A stretch of 10,128 nucleotides of DNA from Alphaproteobacteria bacterium (GTDB taxonomy: Bacteria; Pseudomonadota; Alphaproteobacteria; Micropepsales; Micropepsaceae): contig JAATGK010000046.1 in the NCBI GenBank assembly GCA_015654715.1, positions 1-10,128 of the forward strand. The letters run 5' to 3'. Under the pieces are notes generated by a model. That model made no database searches. It was not told the DNA's origin and was given only the letters and a program-made list of their open reading frames with translations. The position numbers were made by a program, and so were the translations under genes. Shown in pieces: positions 1 through 7,020 of this stretch (positions are counted from its first letter, which is position 1; each line of letters starts with the position of its first letter).

Positions 1-1
1 C

Positions 2-1570
2 CGTTTTTCTCCGGACATCATCGAGCAATATCTCGGCAGCTATGCCCAACAGAAGCTCGGCATAACCCTTCATGATCTTCTGGCCTTGGGTCGCGAGAAC
101 GCCAATGACTCGTCAGAAAGTTTCAATATGGCGTATCTCGCCATCCGCGGCAGTGGGGCTATCAATGGCGTGAGCCACCTGCACGAGAAGGTTAGCCGGA
201 ACCTTTTTCAACCGCTCTTCCCGCGCTGGCCGCTGGACGAAGTACCGGTCGGACACGTGACCAACGGGGTTCATATGCCGACCTGGGACTCAGCGAGGGC
301 TGACGATCTTTGGACAGAAGCCTGTGGCAAGGACCGATGGCTGGGGACGGCGGAAAACCTCGAAGGGAATATTCGCCGTATCTCCGATGCCCGTCTTTGG
401 CAATTTCGTTGCGCCGCCCGTACGTCTCTTATTGAATACGCTCGCCTGCGCTTGTCCAAGCAGCTGGCCGCGGCCGGTGCGTTGTCCGGCGCGGTTGACG
501 ATTTGCAGCATCTTTTTGATTGCAACACATTGACCCTGGGTTTTGCGCGCCGCTTCGCGACCTACAAAAGACCGAATCTACTCCTGCATAATCCGGAACG
601 CTTATTGCGCCTTTTGACCAATCCCGAGCGCCCGGTGCAACTCATCATCGCCGGTAAGGCGCACCCGGCGGATCAGGCAGGTCAAGCCTTAATCCAGGAG
701 TGGATACATTTCATCCGGAGCACCGAAGCAGTTTCTCACGTTATCTTCCTCAGTGACTACGACATGCTCCTGACCGAGCGCTTGGTACACGGAATGGATG
801 TCTGGCTCAACACGCCCCGACGCCCCTGGGAAGCATGTGGAACGAGCGGGATGAAGGTGCTCGTTAATGGTGGCATCAATCTTTCGGAATTGGACGGCTG
901 GTGGGCGGAAGCTTACACGCCGGAGGTCGGATGGGCATTGGGGGATGGTCAGGAACATGGCGACGATCCCGCCTGGGACGCTGTCGAAGCCGAAGCCCTT
1001 TACGACCTGCTCGAACATGAGGTGATTCCCGAATTCTATAGTCGTAATGAACAAGGCATCCCCAGCGCTTGGGTGGCCCGGATGCGGGAAAGCATGGCGC
1101 GATTGGCCCCGCGCTTTTCTACCAGCCGCTCGGTGTGCCAATACACCGAGAAATACTACATCCCCGCTGCAGATGCCTATCGGAAGCGAGCGTCCGACAA
1201 AGGCACTCTCGGCGTTCAGATAGTCAATTGGCGACGCGCGCTCGATCACCATTGGACCGCGCTACATTTCGGAGAGGTAAAGGTTGAAACCGACGGCCAG
1301 CGGCACGTGTTTGAAGCGCAGGTCTATCTCGGTAACCTCGACCCTAAGGCGGTGCAGGTAGAACTTTATGCCGACGGCATTATGGGCGGTGCCCCCGAGC
1401 GGCACGAGATGAAGCGCATTCGTCAATTGCCTGACGTATCGGGTGGGTACGTTTACAGTGCGATTGTATCGGCGGCCCGTCCGTCAGAGCATTATACAGC
1501 GCGAATAATTCCGCATTGCGAAGATGTTGTGATCCCATTGGAAGCCACACAAATTCTATGGCAACGGTGA
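2..1570 (+). CDS. glgP: Alpha-glucan phosphorylase (GT35), 5' end outside the window
   Basis: This enzyme splits glycogen or maltodextrin with phosphate to give glucose-1-phosphate, using pyridoxal phosphate, in the cytoplasm. The frame is open from base 2, and 522 residues are visible, roughly the C-terminal 60% of the usual ~850. The TTG at 86 is internal: residues upstream of it (FSPDIIEQYLGSY, LGITLHDLLALGRENAND) already match the family. Diagnostic blocks are GHVTNGVHMPTW near 255-290, FARRFATYKRPN near 541-576, and the cofactor site EACGTSGMKVLVNGG around 833-876, whose PLP-binding Lys is encoded at 854-856. DGWW follows shortly after. The C-terminal beta domain ends in the motif ILWQR, typical of the DUF3417-containing alpha-glucan phosphorylase subfamily rather than classical E. 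coli GlgP/MalP. The symbol is therefore a family-level assignment. The stop is TGA at 1568-1570. The next gene is convergent. Confidence 0.93.
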   Translation, partial: RFSPDIIEQYLGSYAQQKLGITLHDLLALGRENANDSSESFNMAYLAIRGSGAINGVSHLHEKVSRNLFQPLFPRWPLDEVPVGHVTNGVHMPTWDSARADDLWTEACGKDRWLGTAENLEGNIRRISDARLWQFRCAARTSLIEYARLRLSKQLAAAGALSGAVDDLQHLFDCNTLTLGFARRFATYKRPNLLLHNPERLLRLLTNPERPVQLIIAGKAHPADQAGQALIQEWIHFIRSTEAVSHVIFLSDYDMLLTERLVHGMDVWLNTPRRPWEACGTSGMKVLVNGGINLSELDGWWAEAYTPEVGWALGDGQEHGDDPAWDAVEAEALYDLLEHEVIPEFYSRNEQGIPSAWVARMRESMARLAPRFSTSRSVCQYTEKYYIPAADAYRKRASDKGTLGVQIVNWRRALDHHWTALHFGEVKVETDGQRHVFEAQVYLGNLDPKAVQVELYADGIMGGAPERHEMKRIRQLPDVSGGYVYSAIVSAARPSEHYTARIIPHCEDVVIPLEATQILWQR

Positions 1571-1609
1571 TCTGGACCCTCCCAGACGCATGCACTCACA
1601 GCGTCAGTT

Positions 1610-1624
1610 CGCAAGTTGCTTGCG
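1610..1624 (+). terminator. Weak hairpin after the phosphorylase gene
   Basis: A perfect six-base inverted repeat (CGCAAG, loop TTG, CTTGCG) lies 40 bases after the phosphorylase stop codon. No T-tract follows, so it is at best a Rho-assisted or weak terminator. A chance occurrence is quite possible. Confidence 0.2.
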
Positions 1625-1726
1625 GGTGTTAATCGGCGTGCTGGAGTGACCCCGCCCATGCCATTTGGCGCAATGAGTTAGTGCGTCGATCGGCATCGAA
1701 CCCTAAGGCCGATCCACACAACCGCA

Positions 1727-1939
1727 TCAGACCTCGGGGGCCAGATCAGCGGCGATCAACGTCGAGTTTTTCAACAAAATCACGTCAAGAGCGGACGTAG
1801 GCCCGTCGGCCGCAACGCGCTGCATCCGGTCATTCCGACGCATTAATTCTTCCTGATAAGCTTCAGGTAAAGTGCCAAGGGCCGAATATGCTCGTCGCCT
1901 CTCTTCAATGCGCCAGATGGACGAAGTCTCTGGGGCGCA
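1727..1939 (-). CDS. Small hypothetical ORF or frameshifted tail of the ferredoxin-type gene
   Basis: I do not recognise this protein. The minus-strand frame is open from 1939 to the TGA at 1729-1727 and reads like real protein: an acidic/basic helical stretch (IEERRRAYSALGTLPEAY, QEELMRRNDRMQRV) followed by TSALDVILLKNSTLIAADL. The only ATG is at 1843 and would give 38 residues (MRRNDRMQRV... APEV). It has an AGGAAG Shine-Dalgarno-like stretch about seven bases upstream. The protein-like sequence, however, extends upstream of that ATG to the end of the ferredoxin-type ORF. Dropping one C from the CCCC run at 1935-1932 would join the two frames directly (ENLMRPETSSIWRIEE). It may be a real small gene, or the original C-terminus of the neighbour after a single-base frameshift. 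Confidence 0.35.
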   Translation of the reverse strand, partial: CAPETSSIWRIEERRRAYSALGTLPEAYQEELMRRNDRMQRVAADGPTSALDVILLKNSTLIAADLAPEV

Positions 1940-2516
1940 TCAGATTTTCCAGGTAGCGGGATTTCATTTGCTTGCTGGCCATAATTTGCTTGACGGGCGG
2001 AAGCTTGAGAATCACGCCCAGAATGGCGGCCATGGCGCGATGATTCCAATGGGCTTGATTGTCGAAGATCAGGTTCTGCAACTTGCCCCGCTCGATGGCC
2101 ATCAGCACGGCGCGGTGAGCGGTCGTGACGGGGGTGAGCACGCGTTGGGGGCGGGCCTGAAGCTTGATTGATCCGTTAGGGCAGGCGCGGACGCAGACGC
2201 CGCAGCCAAGGCAGAGGGATTCGTCGAGGCGGGCTTTTTTGCGCTTGTGCTTGTGCGGGTCGCCGGCTGAGACGAGCGCCATGGCCTCGACGGGACAGAC
2301 GTTCGTGCATTTGCCGCACTGTCGTAGTCCCTCATCGCCAACTCGTAGTTTCCCTTTGCTGCGTACACCAAACAGCGATTTGCATACGGTCGCGGCAAGC
2401 TCGATCTTATCCAAGCGCGCGTCATCGGTGCGCCTTGAACCCGTCGTCACCAAATCTGCGTCAGAGCCATTATTGGGCGCGAAACCCGGGTCACGTTTGG
2501 GTCGGATTTGACACAT
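1905..2516 (-). CDS. 4Fe-4S ferredoxin-type protein, 5' end chimeric; probable pseudogene
   Basis: The C-terminal two thirds is a double [4Fe-4S] electron-transfer domain. The second cluster motif is intact (CLGCGVCVRACP, Cys102, 105, 108, 112 of a 203-residue reading). The first has only QCGKCTNVCP (Cys67, 70, 74). The expected first Cys, three residues earlier, is a Leu, so one cluster ligand is missing. From Cys67 on, the protein looks like conserved cytoplasmic 4Fe-4S dicluster proteins (PVEAMALVSAGDP, KKARLDESLCLGCGVC, a C-terminal basic helix MKSRYLENLM). These are usually ~350-400 residues with a long N-terminal part. Residues 1-64 show no such homology, and another frame of the same bases encodes a TPR-like motif. 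The C-terminus (RDFVHLAH) also looks frame-shifted. There is no obvious ribosome site for the start at 2516. It lies downstream of katE on the same strand, 63 bases away. Confidence 0.6.
   Translation of the reverse strand: MCQIRPKRDPGFAPNNGSDADLVTTGSRRTDDARLDKIELAATVCKSLFGVRSKGKLRVGDEGLRQCGKCTNVCPVEAMALVSAGDPHKHKRKKARLDESLCLGCGVCVRACPNGSIKLQARPQRVLTPVTTAHRAVLMAIERGKLQNLIFDNQAHWNHRAMAAILGVILKLPPVKQIMASKQMKSRYLENLMRPRDFVHLAH
2315..2388 (-). pseudogene. TPR-motif gene scrap joined to the ferredoxin remnant
   Basis: In the frame one base off the ferredoxin-type frame, these bases encode YANRCLVYAAKGNYELAMRD followed by YDSA. This closely fits the tetratricopeptide-repeat pattern (AY.NRG..Y..KGDYD.A..DYD.A) common in rhizobial TPR proteins. 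The match ends where the ferredoxin Cys motif begins, around 2320-2326, so the point looks like a recombination junction between two unrelated genes. The fragment is too short to be functional. The repeat identity is by eye, from the motif pattern only. Confidence 0.45.
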
Positions 2517-2579
2517 CCGGCCAACTACGCGTTCTACTTTCGTGGAACTCGGACGGGGCAGGCCCTCCGGAACTGACGA

Positions 2580-4694
2580 TTACGCCAAACTTCGAACGGA
2601 TTTTTCCCGCTCCCATTGGCGCGTCTTGGCCGCGGCAATAAATGCGTCTTTGTCACCGGTAGATACGACGCCCGCATCTTGCCCAACGTTCGCTGTTTTC
2701 AAAAGCGCTTGGCCGCCACTGTCGACGGCGATTGCCTTGAGATGACCGAAAGCATCGCGCACGAAATCGATAGCGGCGCCTTCCATCGACAGCGCTTTTG
2801 CGCCTTCGCTGGAGAGGATTATGGCGACGGCATCGAATAACACAGACGGCGTGCCGGCCAGTTGCCCGTCGGCCGCCAGCATCGAGCCGTCGGCGAGCTT
2901 GGTCCCGCCCACTTTGGCAGCGACGATCTTCACGGTGGCACCTGCTTTGGTCGCGGCCGTTTTTATCTTCTTGATGGCGGCGCCATCCGAACCGTCGGCA
3001 ATCAGGATGCCGACCGCGCGCCCCTGGAGCGTGTCTTTCATCTTGCCGATGAGCTGCAAGGCAGGCGAGGGCGCCATCTTCCGCACGGGTGCTGCGGCCA
3101 CCGGGGCATCGGGCAGTTTGACGAACCCGAGACCTGCGGCGACCCGGTTGGCAAGACTTTCTTCGATATGCCGCAGATGACCGACCATCGCCTCGCGTAT
3201 GTGCATATGCTCAACCTTGGAAAGCTCGAACACCAACGCCGAGGCGATGTGAGCCTGCTCATAGTTGTTTTGGCTGCGATAGAACTGCCGCGCTTGGCTG
3301 TAATGATCGGCAAAGCTTTCCGCTCGAATACGGCCTTTCTCGCCCGTCTCCGTGACCGCGGCGCTGTGAAAGCCCTCGGCCGACGCTTCGCGCGGCGAGG
3401 TTGCGGATATAGAATTCGGCTCGTAGGCGACACGGCCCATGGGTTGCGCCATCTGCATGTGTCCGTCGCGTTGATGGTTGGAGAACGGGCATTTGGGTGC
3501 GTTGATCGGAAGCTGGTGAAAATTTGGCGAACCTAGGCGTGAAAGCTGCGTGTCGAGATAGGAGAACAAACGGCCTTGCAACAATGGATCATTCGAGAAA
3601 TCAATACCCGGCACGACATGAGAAGGGCAGTAAGCAACCTGTTCGGTTTCGGCGAAGAAATTGTTCGGCCAGCGATTCAGCACCATACGGCCGATCACCT
3701 GCAAGGGCACAAGCTCTTCGGGAATCAGCTTGGTCGCGTCCAGATGATCGAACGGGAATTTGTCCGCTTGCGCCTGCGTAAACAGCTGAACCGCGAATTC
3801 CCATTCGGGGAAATTACCGGCTTGGATGGCCTCGAACATATCGCGGCGGTGGAAGTCTTGATCAGCGCCGCAAATCTTGACGGCCTCATCCCAGATGGTG
3901 GACTGCAAACCAAGCTTGGGACGCCAGTGGAATTTGACGAACGTTGATTTACCGGCATCGTTGATCAGTCGGAAGCTATGGATGCCAAAACCTTCAATCA
4001 TCCGCAGTGATCGCGGCAGGGTGCGGTCCGACATGATCCACATCACCATGTGCATGGATTCCGGCGAGAGCGAAATGAAATCCCAAAACGTGTCGTGCGC
4101 GCTCGCCGATTGCGGAAAGCCGCGGTCTGGTTCCATCTTTACGGCATGGATGAGGTCGGGAAATTTGATGGCGTCCTGGATGAAGAAAACCGGGATGTTG
4201 TTGCCGACCAGGTCCCAGTTGCCTTCTTTGGTATAAAACTTGACGGCAAATCCGCGGACGTCACGCGGGGTATCGACCGAACCCGCGCCTCCGGCGACCG
4301 TCGATATGCGCGTAAACACCGGAGTCTTCACACCCACCTCGGTGAGTATCCTGGCGGTGGTGTATTGCTTCAACGACGCGGTCAGTTCGAAGAATCCGTG
4401 CGCGCCCGTCGCTCGCGCGTGAACGATACGTTCGGGGATGCGCTCGTGATCGAAATGGTGGATTTTTTCCCGGAGGATGAAGTCTTCGAGAAGCGTAGGA
4501 CCGCGCGAATTGGCCTTGAGCGAATTTTGATCGTCCGAAAGTGCGACGCCCTGGTTTGTGGTAAGGGCGGGGTGCTCTCCACCAGCGATCTGGTGCAACT
4601 CGCCGCCGGCAGCTATTTTTGAGTCTCCGTACGGGGCCGAGCGCTTTTCCTGTTTGCGGTTTCGAGAATTACTTGTTGTCGTTTTTTTACTCAC
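2580..4694 (-). CDS. katE: Catalase HPII, large-subunit clade 2 monofunctional catalase
   Basis: Cytoplasmic haem catalase converting hydrogen peroxide to water and oxygen; 704 residues against 753 in E. coli HPII. Essential residues can be placed by the exact spacing of HPII: His92 ([12 protein letters not shown]), Asn165 ([14 protein letters not shown]) and the haem-ligand Tyr379 ([13 protein letters not shown]), corresponding to His128, Asn201 and Tyr415. The N-terminal arm (1-60) is Lys/Gln-rich. The C-terminal part from about residue 560 ([14 protein letters not shown] onward) is the DJ-1/PfpI-like domain that marks large-subunit catalases. The residue at the place of HPII His392 is Cys356 ([11 protein letters not shown]). 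The start is GTG at 4694, with GAGGGG at 4709-4704 nine bases upstream. It lies 89 bases after osmC on the same strand and probably belongs to the same general-stress transcript. No strong terminator is visible after it. Confidence 0.96.
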   Translation of the reverse strand: MSKKTTTSNSRNRKQEKRSAPYGDSKIAAGGELHQIAGGEHPALTTNQGVALSDDQNSLKANSRGPTLLEDFILREKIHHFDHERIPERIVHARATGAHGFFELTASLKQYTTARILTEVGVKTPVFTRISTVAGGAGSVDTPRDVRGFAVKFYTKEGNWDLVGNNIPVFFIQDAIKFPDLIHAVKMEPDRGFPQSASAHDTFWDFISLSPESMHMVMWIMSDRTLPRSLRMIEGFGIHSFRLINDAGKSTFVKFHWRPKLGLQSTIWDEAVKICGADQDFHRRDMFEAIQAGNFPEWEFAVQLFTQAQADKFPFDHLDATKLIPEELVPLQVIGRMVLNRWPNNFFAETEQVAYCPSHVVPGIDFSNDPLLQGRLFSYLDTQLSRLGSPNFHQLPINAPKCPFSNHQRDGHMQMAQPMGRVAYEPNSISATSPREASAEGFHSAAVTETGEKGRIRAESFADHYSQARQFYRSQNNYEQAHIASALVFELSKVEHMHIREAMVGHLRHIEESLANRVAAGLGFVKLPDAPVAAAPVRKMAPSPALQLIGKMKDTLQGRAVGILIADGSDGAAIKKIKTAATKAGATVKIVAAKVGGTKLADGSMLAADGQLAGTPSVLFDAVAIILSSEGAKALSMEGAAIDFVRDAFGHLKAIAVDSGGQALLKTANVGQDAGVVSTGDKDAFIAAAKTRQWEREKSVRSLA

Positions 4695-4703
4695 GATCGA
4701 TCG

Positions 4704-4709
4704 CCCCTC
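4704..4709 (-). promoter_or_regulatory. Ribosome binding site of katE
   Basis: GAGGGG on the minus strand, nine bases before a GTG codon. It supports GTG 4694 as the catalase start, since no ATG lies nearby in that frame. Confidence 0.6.
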
Positions 4710-4783
4710 GTGCGTGGTGCCGGACCGCCGGCTTTCAATGGGTCTATTCCGTCCCGCGCCAACTGGCAGCAGTGCGAACCCTC

Positions 4784-5218
4784 TTACCTCAGCGTAGCCT
4801 GCAGCGTGATCTCAGGAACGCTGGCAAGTGCCTTCGACAATGGGCAGTCGCGCTTTGCTGCACTTGCGATCTCCTGGAACTTCGCGTCGTCTATGCCGGG
4901 CACTGTGGCCTGCATCGTTAGCGCAATGCGATCGATTGCAAAGCCTTCGCCCTGCTTGGATAGGCGCACGGTGGCCGTGGTATCGACATCGGTGGTTGCC
5001 AACCCGGCCTTATCGCAGGCGAACGAAAACGCCATGGTAAAACACGCGGCGTGGGCTGCGCCCAAGATTTCCTCGGGGTTGGTGCCGCTCCGGTCGTCCT
5101 CGAAGCGGGAGGCAAAGCCGTAGGGGTAGTCCTTGAGCGCACCGGTCTCGGTGCTTATCTTGCCCAGGCCTTTCTTGCCTTGGCCTTCCCAATGCACGCT
5201 GGCGGTCTTCTCGGTCAT
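4784..5218 (-). CDS. osmC: OsmC-type peroxiredoxin (organic hydroperoxide resistance)
   Basis: Cytoplasmic thiol peroxidase that reduces organic hydroperoxides. The product is 144 residues, almost the same as E. coli OsmC (143). The two catalytic cysteines fall at Cys59 ([13 protein letters not shown]) and Cys125 ([12 protein letters not shown]), the same numbers as in E. coli OsmC. The start [10 protein letters not shown] matches the family N-terminus. The longer in-frame reading from 5329 adds an Arg-rich stretch unlike OsmC and overlaps the upstream gene, so it was not used. The ribosome site AGGAG overlaps the stop codon of the upstream membrane gene, which suggests translational coupling. 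OsmC rather than Ohr is favoured by the overall sequence (the [14 protein letters not shown] start and [19 protein letters not shown]). katE follows downstream. Confidence 0.95.
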   Translation of the reverse strand: MTEKTASVHWEGQGKKGLGKISTETGALKDYPYGFASRFEDDRSGTNPEEILGAAHAACFTMAFSFACDKAGLATTDVDTTATVRLSKQGEGFAIDRIALTMQATVPGIDDAKFQEIASAAKRDCPLSKALASVPEITLQATLR

Positions 5219-5229
5219 AGTGTGGCTGG

Positions 5230-5234
5230 CTCCT
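5230..5234 (-). promoter_or_regulatory. osmC ribosome binding site overlapping the upstream stop codon
   Basis: AGGAG at 5234-5230 lies inside and just after the TAG stop (5235-5233) of the membrane protein gene, 11 bases before the osmC ATG. The overlap favours co-transcription and possible translational coupling, and it fixes the osmC start. Confidence 0.6.
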
Positions 5235-6060
5235 ATTCGGTATGAGCTTCGCGATCGTCTTCGTTGCGCGCAAATACTGCTGCGGTCATGGCGACGACGG
5301 CGCCAAAGAACAGTGAGAACGCGATCCACAGGCTCGCATAGCTTGCAGCTTTCCGCGCTACATCGGCGGCAGATCTGGTCTTTGCCTGGATATCCGTCTG
5401 CATCCGGTCGATGCGCTTCGCGGCTTGATCGCGTGAAATGTCGGTCTGCGACGAGACAAGGCTTATAAGCCGCGCGCGATCGTCGGGAGCGAGTTGTTCT
5501 CCGCGCACCAATCCCGCTTCAAGGAGACGTCCGGCTTCGGCCCGGGCGTTCTCGTTCCCCGAGGAGCCGGGCCGGAACAGAACATCCACGAGATAGGCCG
5601 TGGCGATCGTATCGACGGGTTTCGAATTTGGGGAACCGTAAAGAGCGGCAGACGCCGCACCCGTGTTCGCCGCGGTGAGCCCGGCAAGCGCCACAACGGT
5701 AAGTGTCGCCAAAATGGTAACGGCCCAGGCCACAAAGCCGTGAGCTGCCGCGCGGAATTCCTCCTGGATACGACTCTCCACGATCGGTCCGAGCAAGCGA
5801 CCAACCAGGTGTCCGCCGACCGCGAAGCCAAACGCTTGAGCGGCGAAAAAGTAGATTGCCCCGCCCGTCAAGAACACCGGCGTTGAAGGTCCCGAATGCG
5901 TAGCGGGATTGATCAGCAACAGCCCAAAACCGGCTCCCAGGGTCAGCAGGAAAAACGTGACTGCCGTGGCGGCGACCCCGCCGGCGATCGCCAATCCCCA
6001 AGAAAACCGGTAACCCGTATCCTCGTCGCCCTGCTCGGCGATCACGACTGTATCTGTCAT
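5233..6060 (-). CDS. Four-helix integral membrane protein of unknown function
   Basis: 275 residues from ATG 6060. Hydrophobic segments lie at about 22-50 (WGLAIAGGVAATAVTFFLLT and on), 62-84, 108-131 and 241-264, so four membrane helices are likely. A soluble region of about 110 residues sits between helices 3 and 4, rich in charged and amphipathic helix (LVRGEQLAPDDRARLISLVS, ISRDQAAKRIDRMQTDIQ). The start EDTGYRFSWGLAIAGG resembles membrane proteins that I recall being annotated 'PhnA-like' in Rhizobiales genomes. That name is not functionally informative, and I do not assign a role. A longer in-frame reading from 6168 would overlap the small ORF upstream and lacks hydrophobic or family-like sequence. 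The ribosome site is weak (GCGGGG ten bases upstream). It is 14 bases from osmC, so a stress-related envelope function is an inference from context. Confidence 0.85.
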   Translation of the reverse strand: MTDTVVIAEQGDEDTGYRFSWGLAIAGGVAATAVTFFLLTLGAGFGLLLINPATHSGPSTPVFLTGGAIYFFAAQAFGFAVGGHLVGRLLGPIVESRIQEEFRAAAHGFVAWAVTILATLTVVALAGLTAANTGAASAALYGSPNSKPVDTIATAYLVDVLFRPGSSGNENARAEAGRLLEAGLVRGEQLAPDDRARLISLVSSQTDISRDQAAKRIDRMQTDIQAKTRSAADVARKAASYASLWIAFSLFFGAVVAMTAAVFARNEDDREAHTE

Positions 6061-6112
6061 CGGCGTGAACCCCGCATATATGATGGAACTACTGTCTGTT
6101 GCCCGCGCACAC

Positions 6113-6193
6113 CTAGGCGTGACCGAGCAGCAACCAGAGGATAATGATGATCGGTATCGGAATACCAAGGAACAAAAGCAGCAAAGAGCGCAT
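6113..6193 (-). CDS. 26-residue hydrophobic membrane peptide
   Basis: A very short ORF with ATG 6193 and TAG 6115-6113. The product is MRSLLLLFLGIPIPI followed by an Ile/Leu/Trp run and a GHA end: one membrane span with a GIPIPI motif and almost no polar residues. Small proteins of this form (MR.LLLW.LGIPIPIII) occur, from memory, next to stress genes in many Proteobacteria, but I cannot name a studied family member. A GGGG stretch lies seven bases before the ATG. An EcfG-type promoter ends 28 bases upstream, so the predicted leader is ~20 bases and this would be the first gene of the stress operon. The membrane protein gene starts 52 bases downstream. The other two minus-strand frames here are Arg-rich and not protein-like. 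Confidence 0.7.
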   Translation of the reverse strand: MRSLLLLFLGIPIPIIIILWLLLGHA

Positions 6194-6220
6194 GATCAAC
6201 CCCGTGATGTCGATAATCCG

Positions 6221-6245
6221 AACGCCGAACGCGGCGAATAGTTCC
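6221..6245 (-). promoter_or_regulatory. EcfG-type (general stress response) promoter
   Basis: On the minus strand, GGAAC (6245-6241), exactly 16 bases, then CGTT (6224-6221). GGAAC-N16/17-CGTT is the established target of the alphaproteobacterial EcfG sigma factor, released by the PhyR/NepR partner switch. It points at the 26-residue ORF and the membrane protein, osmC and katE genes behind it. The content of the cluster fits that regulon. Confidence 0.7.
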
Positions 6246-6387
6246 GTTCGTGCAGGTTCTGCCGCCGAGGCGCTGATTGGGCGTCACCAATATCCGACCA
6301 TACGAGCCGGCGATCATGCGAAGGAGGTTCGGAAACTACTCAGCCCTATCGCCTCTGAGGGCGGTCGCCAGCATCGCTGGTGAGGGA
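6246..6387. other. Short intergenic stretch between the stress promoter and the uvrA remnant
   Basis: No supported gene. The minus-strand frame of the small ORF remains open to a TGA at 6286-6284 but has no good start upstream of ATG 6193. No clear terminator was seen for the uvrA remnant that ends at 6388. Confidence 0.4.
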
Positions 6388-7020
6388 TCAAACGTCTGGG
6401 CCGCCTTCGGCCAGGAAATGTGCCAGATAAGGCGCCGTTCGACTTTTCCCCATTCCGGCAAGCGCAAGTGGCGGACCGGAGGCGACGATCGTGCCGCCGC
6501 TCTCACCGGCGCCCGGACCAATGTCCAATATCCAATCGCTGACCGCGGCGACGCGCATTTCGTGCTCGATGGTGACGACCGTATTGCCCCCATCCACGAG
6601 ACGTTGCAGCTGCGTAATCAGTTTTTCGACATCGGACGGATGCAGCCCCGTCGTGGGTTCGTCGAGCACGTAAAGCGTGTTGCCCTTGCGGGCCCGCCAC
6701 AGCTCGGTCTCCAGTTTGATGCGCTGGGCTTCGCCGCCGGAAAGCTCAGTCGCGGGCTGGCCGAGCCGCAGGTACCCAACCCCCACTTCGCGCAGCACGC
6801 CCAAACCGCGGGCGACGGTGTCGTCCTCAGCAAAGAATTCCGCGGCAACATCCACCGTCATGGTCAGGACTTCGGCGATGTTTTTGCCTTGGTAGCGCAC
6901 GTCCAGTGTTTTTTCGTTGTAGCGCGTGCCCCGGCAGACCGGGCAGGGTGCATACACACTCGGCAGAAACAACAGTTCCACCATGACGGAACGGTCAGCC
7001 ACTGCTGCATCGGCTGCCGC
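6388..7020 (-). pseudogene. uvrA: 3' fragment of a UvrA-family excinuclease ATPase gene
   Basis: Only the last ~205 residues of a protein normally 750-950 long are present. Recognisable parts in order: VMVELLFLPSVYAPCPVCRG (second half of a zinc module, one CxxC), TLDVRYQGKNIAEVLTMTV, the ABC signature LSGGEAQRIKLETEL, Walker B TLYVLDEPTTGLHPSD and the H-loop TVVTIEHEM. The EHEMRVAAVSDWILDIGPGAG wording is closer to the UvrA2/accessory paralogues than to housekeeping UvrA. The frame stays open to a GTG at 7155, but residues 1-48 of that reading do not match UvrA. The preceding CxxC of the zinc module is replaced by Ala residues (ADAAVADRSV). Walker A and the whole first ATPase half are absent, so it cannot act as a UvrA. 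It probably marks an old deletion or rearrangement. Confidence 0.8.

Noticed and set aside
689..1252. 187-codon minus-strand frame inside the phosphorylase gene
   Set aside because: Antisense shadow of a well-conserved coding frame; its translation has no recognisable domain.
1680..1760. Possible tRNA T-arm-like sequence (GGGTTCGAT on the minus strand)
   Set aside because: No matching acceptor stem, anticodon arm or CCA end at suitable distances.
1760..1800. GTCGAGTTTTTCAACAAAATC, reminiscent of dispersed repeats or the end of an IS transposase (FFNKI)
   Set aside because: The similarity is only a few residues. The opposite strand gives a better coding frame, and no terminal repeats or target duplications were seen.
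2862..3536. 224-codon plus-strand frame opposite katE
   Set aside because: Antisense to the catalase C-terminal half; low-complexity His/Arg/Gly-rich translation typical of a shadow frame.
5219..5329. 37-residue N-terminal extension of OsmC
   Set aside because: It is Arg-rich, overlaps the membrane protein gene and is absent from the family. ATG 5218 with its AGGAG site gives the standard length and cysteine positions.
3531..6122. Exact 12-base repeat ACCTAGGCGTGA at 3531 and 6111
   Set aside because: One 12-base match is expected by chance in a window of this size. One copy is inside the katE coding sequence and the other spans the end of the 26-codon ORF.
6061..6168. 36-residue N-terminal extension of the membrane protein
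   Set aside because: Polar, Ser/Arg-rich and overlapping the 26-residue hydrophobic ORF; the family-like start is at 6060.
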